NCBI GenBank assembly: GCA_006226895.1
Contig: SBFN01000228.1
Location: forward strand, 1-9,113
Source: Deltaproteobacteria bacterium
Lineage (GTDB): Bacteria > Desulfobacterota > Desulfuromonadia > Desulfuromonadales > BM103
Length of the DNA: 9,113 nucleotides
Direction of reading: 5' to 3'
Positions 1-6,379 of this stretch are shown here, piece by piece (position 1 is the first letter of the stretch; each line of letters starts with the position of its first letter). Both the position numbers and the translations under genes were made by a program. The notes under the pieces were generated by a model, which saw nothing but the letters and a program-made list of their open reading frames with translations, was not told the DNA's origin and made no database searches.

Positions 1-264
1 CCGGGAACCCTGTATCGCTTCAGTCCCGAAGACGTGAAGGCTGAGGCCGTTCCGGCCGATTCGCTGCACCAGGTCGGATTGCTCGATACGCTGCGGTTGG
101 CCGAACTGATTGATTGTCGTCCAGAGGAGGTGGTGATCATTGGTGCTCAGCCTGAGGATACAGGTTTGAAAATAGGCCTGACCGAGGCCGTGGCCGCAGC
201 TGTTCCGCGCGCCGCAGAAATGGTCATGGCAGAAATTAGCGGCGAAGTCGCCGATAAAAATTGA
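1..264 (+). CDS. hybD: [NiFe]-hydrogenase maturation protease, C-terminal part (HybD/HyaD/HybP family), 5'-truncated by window edge
   Basis: Only the last 87 residues are present; the frame is open from base 1. These endopeptidases remove the C-terminal peptide of the hydrogenase large subunit after nickel insertion, in the cytoplasm. The visible part begins with PGTLYRFSPEDV and continues with SLHQVGLLDTL, whose His (bases 67-69) matches the conserved nickel-contacting His of HybD, then VVIIGAQPED, a usual late strand of the fold. The family is about 160 residues, so roughly half is missing, including the N-terminal metal-binding acidic residue. The TGA stop (262-264) overlaps the Shine-Dalgarno site of hybS, so the two are probably cotranscribed and coupled. 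In the E. coli hyb and Geobacter hyb operons the protease follows the large subunit, so a large-subunit gene just upstream is plausible but not seen. Family assignment is firm; which hydrogenase it serves is inferred. Confidence 0.87.
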   Translation, partial: PGTLYRFSPEDVKAEAVPADSLHQVGLLDTLRLAELIDCRPEEVVIIGAQPEDTGLKIGLTEAVAAAVPRAAEMVMAEISGEVADKN

Positions 265-275
265 GGAGAGAAACA

Positions 276-1382
276 ATGGCAATAACAAGACGTAAATTCT
301 TGAAAGGCAGCGCCGGCGCCGGCGCCGTCCTGGGTATGAGCCTGTTTGACAACCCGTTGCTGCGCAAGGCCTTTGCTACGGCAATCCAGGAGACCCCGGT
401 GGTCTGGCTGGCCGCCGGAGCCTGTAGCGGTTGCAGCGTCTCACTGCTTAACAGCCTGGCCCCGAGGGTTCAGGATATTCTGCTCGACCAGGTCCTGCCC
501 GGTCATCATGTAGAATTCGCCTTTCATCCAACCGTAATGGCCGCCTCAGGCGATCTTGCCATGCAGGCCATGTACGATACCGAGGAGAAACCATTCCTGC
601 TGGTTGTTGAAGGTTCTGTCATGACAGCAGACCACGGTCGTCACTGTGAAGTCGGCGAGAAGGACGGTCACGGCATTACCGGTCTTGAGCATGTCCTGCG
701 TCTGGGGCGCAAAGCCAAGGCCGTTATGGCTGTTGGCAGCTGCGCCGCTTTCGGCGGTATTCCTGCAGCGGACAACAACGAAACCGGCTCCCGCGGTGTC
801 GTTGATGTCTTCAAAGAAAACGGCATCACCACCCCGACCATCAACCTGCCCGGTTGCGCAGTTCATCCCGACTGGTTTGTCGGCACATTGGCAGCGGTTC
901 TGCTCAGCGGCCCCGAGGGCGTCAAGGTAGATGAACACAGCCGTCCGGAGATGTTCTACAGCAAGCTGATTCACGACAACTGTCCGCTGCGTGGTCATTT
1001 CGATGCCGGTCGATTTGCCCAGGCTTTTGGTGAACCTTACTGTCTCTACAAGCTTGGCTGCAAAGGCCCTGTCACTCACGCCAACTGCCCGGAGAAGAAG
1101 TTCAACAGCGGCACCAACTGGTGCATTGATAACCGTCATCCTTGCAACGGCTGCGTCGAGCCGGAATACCCATATGTACAATCGATGTGGAATACCGTGC
1201 CGATCCAGGAGGTGACTCCGCCTGTGGCTTACCCACCGATAAACACCGACCAGACCAGCAAGCTTGATGTGACCCCGGGTTACACAGCTCTGGCTGGACT
1301 GGCAGCAGGTTCTGCCGGAATGCGCATTCTCGGCCAGCGCGATAAGAACGAACAGGGCCAAGACAACAGCAAGGAGGAATAA
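276..1382 (+). CDS. hybS: Periplasmic [NiFe] hydrogenase small subunit HybS/HybO (group 1), Tat-exported
   Basis: This 368-residue iron-sulfur subunit relays electrons from the [NiFe] site of its (unseen) large subunit. The N-terminus has a twin-arginine signal (TRRKFLKG, residues 4-11) and an Ala/Gly-rich segment, so the dimer should be exported by Tat. Proximal cluster ligands are C50 and C53 (CSGC), C156 (GSCAAFGG) and C194 (LPGCAVHPDW). Distal ligands are H233, C236, C256 and C262. Medial ligands are C271, C290 and C293. C283 sits where many family members have proline, so a fourth medial ligand is likely. The extra proximal cysteines of oxygen-tolerant enzymes are absent (Gly at both places). 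The C-terminus has only a short weakly hydrophobic stretch, not a clear membrane anchor. I chose the ATG at 276 because GAGGAG (263-268) lies 7 bases upstream; a TTG at 261 in frame has no such site. hybA starts 3 bases after the stop. Confidence 0.95.
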   Translation: MAITRRKFLKGSAGAGAVLGMSLFDNPLLRKAFATAIQETPVVWLAAGACSGCSVSLLNSLAPRVQDILLDQVLPGHHVEFAFHPTVMAASGDLAMQAMYDTEEKPFLLVVEGSVMTADHGRHCEVGEKDGHGITGLEHVLRLGRKAKAVMAVGSCAAFGGIPAADNNETGSRGVVDVFKENGITTPTINLPGCAVHPDWFVGTLAAVLLSGPEGVKVDEHSRPEMFYSKLIHDNCPLRGHFDAGRFAQAFGEPYCLYKLGCKGPVTHANCPEKKFNSGTNWCIDNRHPCNGCVEPEYPYVQSMWNTVPIQEVTPPVAYPPINTDQTSKLDVTPGYTALAGLAAGSAGMRILGQRDKNEQGQDNSKEE

Positions 1383-1385
1383 ACG

Positions 1386-2312
1386 ATGGATATCAGTCGT
1401 CGTAAATTCCTGCAGATCGGAGCTGTCGCCAGCGGCAGTGTGGTCTGTGCCGGGGTCAAGCCGGCCTCAGCGCGTGATCTTCGCGAACCGAACCCGGAAT
1501 GGCTCGGTATGCTTAATGACACCACACGCTGCATAGGTTGCAAGGCTTGTCAGGTCGCCTGCAAAAAGGAAAACAAGCTGCCGAAGGAGAGTACCCTCAA
1601 TGAGGCTGCCAATGTTGGTCGCGACGTTTATGATGCGCCGAGGGGCTTGTCCGACCGCACCTACACCTTGATCAAGATGCAGCAGGCCAAAGAAGGAGGC
1701 AAAGCCACCTTCGTTAAGACCCAGTGTATGCATTGCAGCGAGCCTGCATGTGCCTCTGCGTGCATTGTTGGCGCATTGAAGAAGCAGGACAATGGTGCCG
1801 TTGCATACGATTCCAAACTCTGCATGGGTTGTCGTTACTGCATGGTGGCCTGCCCGTTCAGCGTGCCGCAGTTCGAGTGGCAGAACGCTATTCCTTCGAT
1901 CAAGAAATGCACCTTTTGCCGCGAGACAAGGCTCAAGGAGGGCAAGCCCACAGCGTGCAGCACGGCCTGCCCGGCAGGCGCGATCACTTTCGGTAAGCGT
2001 ACCGAGCTGATCAAGATTGCGCGCCAGCGTATTGAGGAGGACCCTGAGCGTTACCAAGATCACGTTTATGGTGAAAAGGAAGTCGGAGGTACGGGAGTGC
2101 TTTACCTCGCTCGTCCGAAGATGCAGTTTGCCTCTCTTGGCCTGCCGGCGTTCGAATACCGAACCGTGGCCGGGTTGACGGAGAGTATCCAGCACCGGAT
2201 CTTCCAGTACTTTATCCCGCCTGTTGCCGTGTATAGCGTCCTTGGAGGCATCATGTACTACAATCAGCGCCGCAAGAAGAATGGTGGTGAGGAAGGAGGC
2301 AGCCATGAATAA
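1386..2312 (+). CDS. hybA: Hydrogenase 2-type ferredoxin subunit HybA (four [4Fe-4S]), Tat-exported with C-terminal anchor
   Basis: This 308-residue protein passes electrons between the hydrogenase dimer and membrane subunit HybB on the periplasmic side. A Tat signal (SRRKFLQIG, residues 4-12) ends near an ASA cleavage site at 27-29. Sixteen cysteines fall in four ferredoxin-type sets: C49/C52/C55/C59, C114/C117/C122/C126, C146/C149/C152/C156 and C175/C178/C191/C195. This is the pattern of the DMSO reductase/NrfC electron-transfer family, to which HybA belongs. Residues of about 275-293 form one hydrophobic helix followed by QRRKK, a membrane anchor as in E. coli HybA. AAGGAGG (1371-1377) lies 8 bases before the ATG. 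The last 8 bases overlap hybB, so translation is probably coupled. The neighbours hybS and hybB make the Hyb assignment secure over other four-cluster ferredoxins. Confidence 0.94.
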   Translation: MDISRRKFLQIGAVASGSVVCAGVKPASARDLREPNPEWLGMLNDTTRCIGCKACQVACKKENKLPKESTLNEAANVGRDVYDAPRGLSDRTYTLIKMQQAKEGGKATFVKTQCMHCSEPACASACIVGALKKQDNGAVAYDSKLCMGCRYCMVACPFSVPQFEWQNAIPSIKKCTFCRETRLKEGKPTACSTACPAGAITFGKRTELIKIARQRIEEDPERYQDHVYGEKEVGGTGVLYLARPKMQFASLGLPAFEYRTVAGLTESIQHRIFQYFIPPVAVYSVLGGIMYYNQRRKKNGGEEGGSHE

Positions 2313-3483
2313 AGCGGCACCTTTAAATTATAATTTTTTCACGCCAAACGTCTGGTTGCTGATCTTTTTTATGGGCACAGGGGCGATCTTTGCTTTTTTT
2401 CGTTTCTTCTACGGTTTCGGCAGTGTCACCAACCTGAATGCTGCCTATCCTTTTGGTATCTGGATCGCTTTTGATGTTGCCTGCGGCGTTGCCCTCGCTG
2501 CCGGTGGTTTCACCACGGCGGCGATTGTCGAAATCTTTGGTCGCGACAAGTATCACGCCTTGGTGCGTCCGGCGATATTGACGGCTTTTATCGGCTATTT
2601 CCTGGTCGGCCTGGCGGTCTTCTTCGACCTCGGCAAGTACTACAATATCTGGCATGCCCTAGTGTACTGGAACGGCACTTCGGTGCTCTTTGAAGTTGCC
2701 TGGTGTGTCATGCTTTACTTGACCGTTCTCGGCATTGAAAATATCCCGGTCGTGGTGGAGCAGTTCAAGGGCAGGGTTAACCTGCCGGGACAACTGGCGT
2801 CCTTCAACCGGCCGTCGGAATGGTTGCTTGGTCAAGCTGATAATATCCTCAACAGGACCATGGCGTTCTTTGTTATCGCCGGCGTAGTGCTCTCTTTTGG
2901 TCACCAGTCGTCGCTCGGCACCATGATGCTGATCGCGCCGTATAAGCTACATGACCTCTGGTACACGCCACTGTCGCCGCTCCTCTTTTTGACCTCGGCT
3001 GTAAGTGTTGGTCTGCCGATGGTCATCTTCGAGGCTTCTCTGGCAACCGTACTTTTCAAGCGCGAGCCGGAAACGGAACTGCTTGCTGATATTGCCAAAT
3101 ACATTCCCATGTTCCTCGGCACCTATCTGTTGTTGCGGATCGGTGACCTGGCTTACCGTGGTGTGCTGGCCCAGGCCTTTGACGGTAGCGTCCAGGGGAA
3201 TTCTTTCCTGGTTGAATTCGCCTTGTTTGCTGTTCCTTACTTCATGCTTAAAAGACGTAAGATCCGTCGTAATGCACTCAAGCTCTTCCTCTGCGCGCTG
3301 TCGGTCATCCTTGGCGTGGTCCTGAATCGCTTCAATGTCTTTTTGATCGGTATGGATATGGGGCCGGAATTCAACTACTTCCCATCGGTCGGTGAATTCG
3401 CGGTTACCTTTGCCTTTTTGGCCTTTGGAGTCTTTATCTACAGGATGGCTGTAAACTACCTGCCAATCCTTGAAGAGCAGTAA
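2305..3483 (+). CDS. hybB: HybB, polytopic membrane subunit of Hyb hydrogenase (NrfD/PsrC family)
   Basis: This integral membrane protein has 392 residues, about the length of E. coli HybB. It should exchange electrons between HybA and the quinone pool; the NrfD/PsrC family carries no heme of its own. The sequence is a run of hydrophobic helices, about nine or ten, starting with VWLLIFFMGTGAIF (about residues 14-27) and ending with FAFLAFGVFIYRMAV near the C-terminus. Short charged loops such as FGRDKYHAL separate them. The reading frame is open further upstream, to an ATG at 2224 inside hybA, but the start at 2305 is preferred. AAGGAGG (2293-2299) is 5 bases upstream and the resulting N-terminus, MNKAAPLNYNFFTPN, fits the family. 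It is the last gene of the operon: a strong terminator begins 57 bases after the stop. No large-subunit gene follows, unlike the E. coli hyb order. Confidence 0.94.
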   Translation: MNKAAPLNYNFFTPNVWLLIFFMGTGAIFAFFRFFYGFGSVTNLNAAYPFGIWIAFDVACGVALAAGGFTTAAIVEIFGRDKYHALVRPAILTAFIGYFLVGLAVFFDLGKYYNIWHALVYWNGTSVLFEVAWCVMLYLTVLGIENIPVVVEQFKGRVNLPGQLASFNRPSEWLLGQADNILNRTMAFFVIAGVVLSFGHQSSLGTMMLIAPYKLHDLWYTPLSPLLFLTSAVSVGLPMVIFEASLATVLFKREPETELLADIAKYIPMFLGTYLLLRIGDLAYRGVLAQAFDGSVQGNSFLVEFALFAVPYFMLKRRKIRRNALKLFLCALSVILGVVLNRFNVFLIGMDMGPEFNYFPSVGEFAVTFAFLAFGVFIYRMAVNYLPILEEQ

Positions 3484-3540
3484 ATTTTTTCGTTCCACAG
3501 CAGGATCATCCGACCTCTCTCCCGGATTGATCGGCTTTCT

Positions 3541-3573
3541 CAGGACCCGCCAGCAGGCGGGTCCTGATTTTTT
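3541..3573 (+). terminator. Rho-independent terminator after hybB
   Basis: A perfect 11-bp stem, CAGGACCCGCC (3541-3551) with GGCGGGTCCTG (3556-3566), closes a 4-base AGCA loop. An A and then six T residues follow (3567-3573). It lies 57 bases past the hybB stop and should end the hyb transcript, separating it from the hydrogenase genes downstream. Confidence 0.93.
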
Positions 3574-3582
3574 AGGGGGAGC

Positions 3583-3592
3583 ATGTATACAT
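3583..3592. other. 10-bp perfect palindrome in the hydBG upstream region, possible operator
   Basis: ATGTATACAT reads the same on both strands. It lies between the hyb terminator and the predicted hydBG promoter. Its core, GTATACA (3585-3591), recurs at 3649-3655 over the predicted -10 element, 64 bases further on. Such a pair could be regulator binding sites, but the motif is short and AT-rich and matches no regulator site I can name. Chance is a real alternative. Confidence 0.25.
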
Positions 3593-3626
3593 CATGAGGA
3601 AGTGATGATTAAAAATCGCCATGATC

Positions 3627-3655
3627 TTGATTTAGCGCATCTTTTTTCGTATACA
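3627..3655 (+). promoter_or_regulatory. Candidate sigma-70 promoter for the hydBG-hydD-hydA operon
   Basis: TTGATT (3627-3632) and TATACA (3650-3655) are spaced by 17 bases, in an AT-rich stretch between the hyb terminator and hydBG. Each box matches consensus at four of six positions. An overlapping TACAAT (3652-3657) is a closer -10 but with a 19-base spacer. A second candidate is TTGACT (3671-3676), 18 bases, TAGACT (3695-3700). A promoter is expected here because the preceding terminator is strong; which pair is used cannot be settled by eye. Confidence 0.45.
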
Positions 3656-3744
3656 ATCGCCTCCTAGAGCTTGACTCATATTTATGTCGTCACGTAGACT
3701 GAACCTCGGTGGTCAGTATCAGCTGTCCAGTAAAAATACCTGTC

Positions 3745-3749
3745 GAGGT
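3745..3749 (+). promoter_or_regulatory. Shine-Dalgarno site that decides the hydBG start
   Basis: GAGGT ends 9 bases before the ATG at 3759. The alternative in-frame ATG at 3684 has no comparable site and would add 25 residues with no recognisable family features. The start at 3759 is therefore preferred. Confidence 0.6.
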
Positions 3750-3758
3750 TTCCCCCTA

Positions 3759-5648
3759 ATGCGTACCACTCAGGCGCCGACTAGCGCCGCAGCAGAAGCT
3801 TCCACTTGGCGTGCTCTCAGCCGGGCGGAGATAGATCTTTTTGTGCGTTCAATGATGACTGCCTACGAAGTGGTCGGCGTGCAGAAAAAGCATGGTCGCA
3901 TGACCATGGACAAGGTCGAAGACCCTTCCGCGCTCTGCTTGGAATTTCCTCCACAGGTGCACTCGCCTAAAAAATTTCTCTTTCCCAACTGGCAGAAACT
4001 ATTTCGGTTCAGTCTCGGTGGCAAGGTCCACCTCGAAGCGGACAAGGCCGCCGTGCCGCGCGTCATCTTCGGTATGCATCCATGTGATCTGCACGCGGTC
4101 CAGGTTCTTGATGACTGCCTGTTTGAAGGCGAGGCAGACAGCGTCTATCTCTCCAAACGTGAAGCGACTCTGCTGATCGGCGTTGACTGTTTGCCCGATG
4201 AACACTGTTTTTGCAGCAGTGTCGGCACCGACCGGACCGCCAGCGGTTTCGATCTCTTCTTCCATCGTGCCGCCGAAGGATACCTGGTGCAGTCGGGGAC
4301 CGAACGCGGCGAAGCCCTTTTGCGCCGTCATGCTCCCCAGGTTGCCAAGCGTGAAGAAGAAGCGCCGCTGCCTTTGCAGGTCAAGCCTTGTGAGCAGAAG
4401 CTTGATTTTGCCGTTGATGCTTTAGCGCCTTTGCTCGGTGATGTTTATGACCACCATCTCTGGCAGGAAATAGGTGGTCGCTGTCTCGGTTGTGGCGCCT
4501 GCACCCTGCTTTGTCCCACTTGTTACTGCTTTAATGTCGAAGACCGGATGGACGATGACCTGACTGGTGGCGAGCGGGTGAGAACCTGGGACTCCTGTCA
4601 GTTCGATCATTTTACGCGGGTTTCCGGCGGCCGGGATTTTCGTTCCGACCAGGCCGACCGGCAACGTCACAGGTTCTTCCGCAAGTACAAGTACCTATGG
4701 GAAAAACATGAACGCACGGCTTGCGTCGGCTGCGGGCGCTGCAGCCGCGAATGCCTGGCCCACATTGGACCGGTCAACGTACTCAACCGGCTCTTCGTTG
4801 AAGAAGCCAGTCCGGAACTTAAAGCGCTGCCGGCGAATGAATACCAGCCCGATATGGTCGAGATTGTCTCCGTGGATGACCTCACAAGTCAGGACAAGAT
4901 GTTTCGTTTGCGATTAAACAACCCGATTCGTTTCACCCCCGGCATGTTTGTCGCCATCTCGATCTTCGGCCTCGGTGAAGCGCCCTTCACCATCGCATCC
5001 TCGCCTTCCGATGATATGCATGTCGAAGTGGTGGTGAGAGCCAAGGGAGCCCTGACCCGGGCCCTGCATCGTTTGCAAATCGGCGACAGTGTCGGTATCC
5101 GCGGGCCCTTTGGCCATGGCTTCCAGGTTGATGCTTTTGCCGGTCGTGATGTGCTGCTGGTCGCTGGCGGCCTAGGCCTGGTGACGCTGCGTTCCCTGCT
5201 CTTGAGCCTGCTCGCAGAGAGACAGTCTTTCGGCACGATCCAGCTGCTCTATGGCGTGCGCAACATGGACCAAATGCTCTTTCAAAACGAGTTGCTCGAA
5301 TGGCACGGCAGCAACCTGCTAGACTGTCGTTTCGCCATCAAGGAGCCCGGCAACAGCTGGGGCGTACCCACCGGAGACATCACCCATCTCTTCCGAAACC
5401 TGGATATGCACCCGCAACGCACCACTGTAGCGGTCTCCGGACCGGCCGGGATGTACCGCTTTATCAATCCCCTGCTGCTGCGGATGGGCGTGGACGAAGA
5501 AATGCTATTTCTCAACCTGGAACGACACATGAAGTGCGGTCTTGGTAAATGTGGCAAGTGTCGCATTAATGACGTCTGCGTCTGCGAAACCGGGCCAATC
5601 TTTCCCTATAGCGAAGTCAAACATCTGAAAGAGGCGATTGAGCGATGA
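3759..5648 (+). CDS. hydBG: Fused HydB-HydG: group 3b hydrogenase iron-sulfur and FAD/NAD(P)-binding subunit
   Basis: This 629-residue cytosolic protein joins two subunits that are separate in Pyrococcus sulfhydrogenase (HydB beta and HydG gamma). Residues 1 to about 360 are HydB-like. They include SPKKFLFPNW, a CDLHAVQVLDD segment, and two ferredoxin-type cysteine sets, C242/C245/C248/C252 (with C255 and C257 nearby) and C322/C325/C328/C332. From about residue 366 on is a ferredoxin-NADP-reductase-like module (HydG/AsrB/PyrK type). It has a flavin-binding PFTIASSP (409-416), GPFGHGF (449-455), a nucleotide-binding AGGLGL (469-474), VSGPAGMYRF, and a C-terminal [2Fe-2S] set C593, C598, C601 and C609. 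The total length is close to that of HydB plus HydG. It should pass electrons between NAD(P)H and the hydrogenase dimer. The alternative, an AsrA-AsrB sulfite reductase fusion, is unlikely because [NiFe] subunit genes follow. Its stop overlaps the hydD start as ATGA. Confidence 0.9.
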   Translation: MRTTQAPTSAAAEASTWRALSRAEIDLFVRSMMTAYEVVGVQKKHGRMTMDKVEDPSALCLEFPPQVHSPKKFLFPNWQKLFRFSLGGKVHLEADKAAVPRVIFGMHPCDLHAVQVLDDCLFEGEADSVYLSKREATLLIGVDCLPDEHCFCSSVGTDRTASGFDLFFHRAAEGYLVQSGTERGEALLRRHAPQVAKREEEAPLPLQVKPCEQKLDFAVDALAPLLGDVYDHHLWQEIGGRCLGCGACTLLCPTCYCFNVEDRMDDDLTGGERVRTWDSCQFDHFTRVSGGRDFRSDQADRQRHRFFRKYKYLWEKHERTACVGCGRCSRECLAHIGPVNVLNRLFVEEASPELKALPANEYQPDMVEIVSVDDLTSQDKMFRLRLNNPIRFTPGMFVAISIFGLGEAPFTIASSPSDDMHVEVVVRAKGALTRALHRLQIGDSVGIRGPFGHGFQVDAFAGRDVLLVAGGLGLVTLRSLLLSLLAERQSFGTIQLLYGVRNMDQMLFQNELLEWHGSNLLDCRFAIKEPGNSWGVPTGDITHLFRNLDMHPQRTTVAVSGPAGMYRFINPLLLRMGVDEEMLFLNLERHMKCGLGKCGKCRINDVCVCETGPIFPYSEVKHLKEAIER

Positions 5649-6379
5649 AGCCGCGGGTCGGATTTTTTGATTTCACCGGTTGTGAAGGTTGTCAGTTGAC
5701 GATTCTCAATCTGGCCGAAAAACTTCTGGATGTGCTCGATCTGGTCGAGGTCGTTGAGTTCCGCGAGGTGCAGAGTCATTGCAAAGAAGAGCTCGACATT
5801 GCTTTCGTTGAGGGGAGTATCTGTCGACCTGACGAAGAAAAACGCCTGCGACTGATTCGCACCAGAAGCAAAAAACTGATTACCCTGGGCGCCTGTGCGG
5901 ATCTGGCCGGTATCAATATCGCCCATGAAGAGGCTGACGGTGCAGAGTTGGCCATGGCGGTTTATAACAGCGACAGCGAGCATCTTCAGGGCGGTCAGGC
6001 TCGTCCCGTGAGTGCCATTGTGCCGATTGATGGCCGGATTCCCGGATGTCCGGTCGATGGTCAGGAATTCCTTTCCATCCTTCATGCGCTCCTGCTTGAT
6101 CGTCCAACAAACCTGCCGGCCTTCTCTCTTTGCGTCGAATGCAAGCTCGCCGAGTTGCCCTGTACTTTTGAGCAGGGGATCGTCTGTCTTGGTCCGGTGG
6201 TTCGGGCGGGGTGCAACGCGCTCTGTATTGAAGGTGGCGATCGCTGCCGCGGCTGTCGTGGCCTGGTCGATAATCCACGGGAAAGTTCTTATCAACGCGT
6301 GCTGGAAACGTTTAACCGCAGCGTCGATGATATTTTAGAGGAATACCGCACCTACAACCTGCGGATTGATGAAGAATAA
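5645..6379 (+). CDS. hydD: Group 3b [NiFe] hydrogenase small subunit (HydD, sulfhydrogenase delta)
   Basis: A 244-residue cytosolic small subunit with no signal peptide, unlike HybS. It should hold three [4Fe-4S] clusters linking the active site in HydA to the fused HydBG. Twelve cysteines fit this. The proximal set is C13 and C16 (TGCEGCQL), C84 (GACADLAG) and C135 (PGCPVDG). The others are C163/C166/C173/C181 and C190/C194/C201/C204, the last ending in CRGCRG, typical of F420- and NAD(P)-linked group 3 small subunits. Assignment of the last eight to two clusters is by family analogy. The ATG overlaps the hydBG stop (ATGA at 5645-5648), with GAGG (5631-5634) 10 bases upstream. The stop overlaps the hydA start by one base (TAATG). 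Three tightly overlapped genes indicate translational coupling and a common complex. Confidence 0.92.
   Translation: MKPRVGFFDFTGCEGCQLTILNLAEKLLDVLDLVEVVEFREVQSHCKEELDIAFVEGSICRPDEEKRLRLIRTRSKKLITLGACADLAGINIAHEEADGAELAMAVYNSDSEHLQGGQARPVSAIVPIDGRIPGCPVDGQEFLSILHALLLDRPTNLPAFSLCVECKLAELPCTFEQGIVCLGPVVRAGCNALCIEGGDRCRGCRGLVDNPRESSYQRVLETFNRSVDDILEEYRTYNLRIDEE

Noticed and set aside
306..328. GCCGGC-rich tandem repeat near the start of hybS
   Set aside because: It encodes Ala-Gly repeats of the Tat signal hydrophobic region; codon bias explains it.
546..1361. Long minus-strand open frame opposite hybS
   Set aside because: It is antisense to a clearly conserved gene, has no recognisable domain, and is explained by codon bias of the real gene.
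1467..2306. Long minus-strand open frame opposite hybA
   Set aside because: Shadow of hybA with a low-complexity charged composition and no family features.
3684..3758. Upstream ATG start for hydBG adding 25 residues
   Set aside because: No ribosome site before it and no recognisable family sequence in the extension; ATG 3759 has GAGGT 9 bases upstream.
5606..6295. 229-codon minus-strand open frame opposite hydD
   Set aside because: It lies across the hydBG/hydD junction on the other strand and has no motif, whereas the plus strand encodes an intact small subunit.
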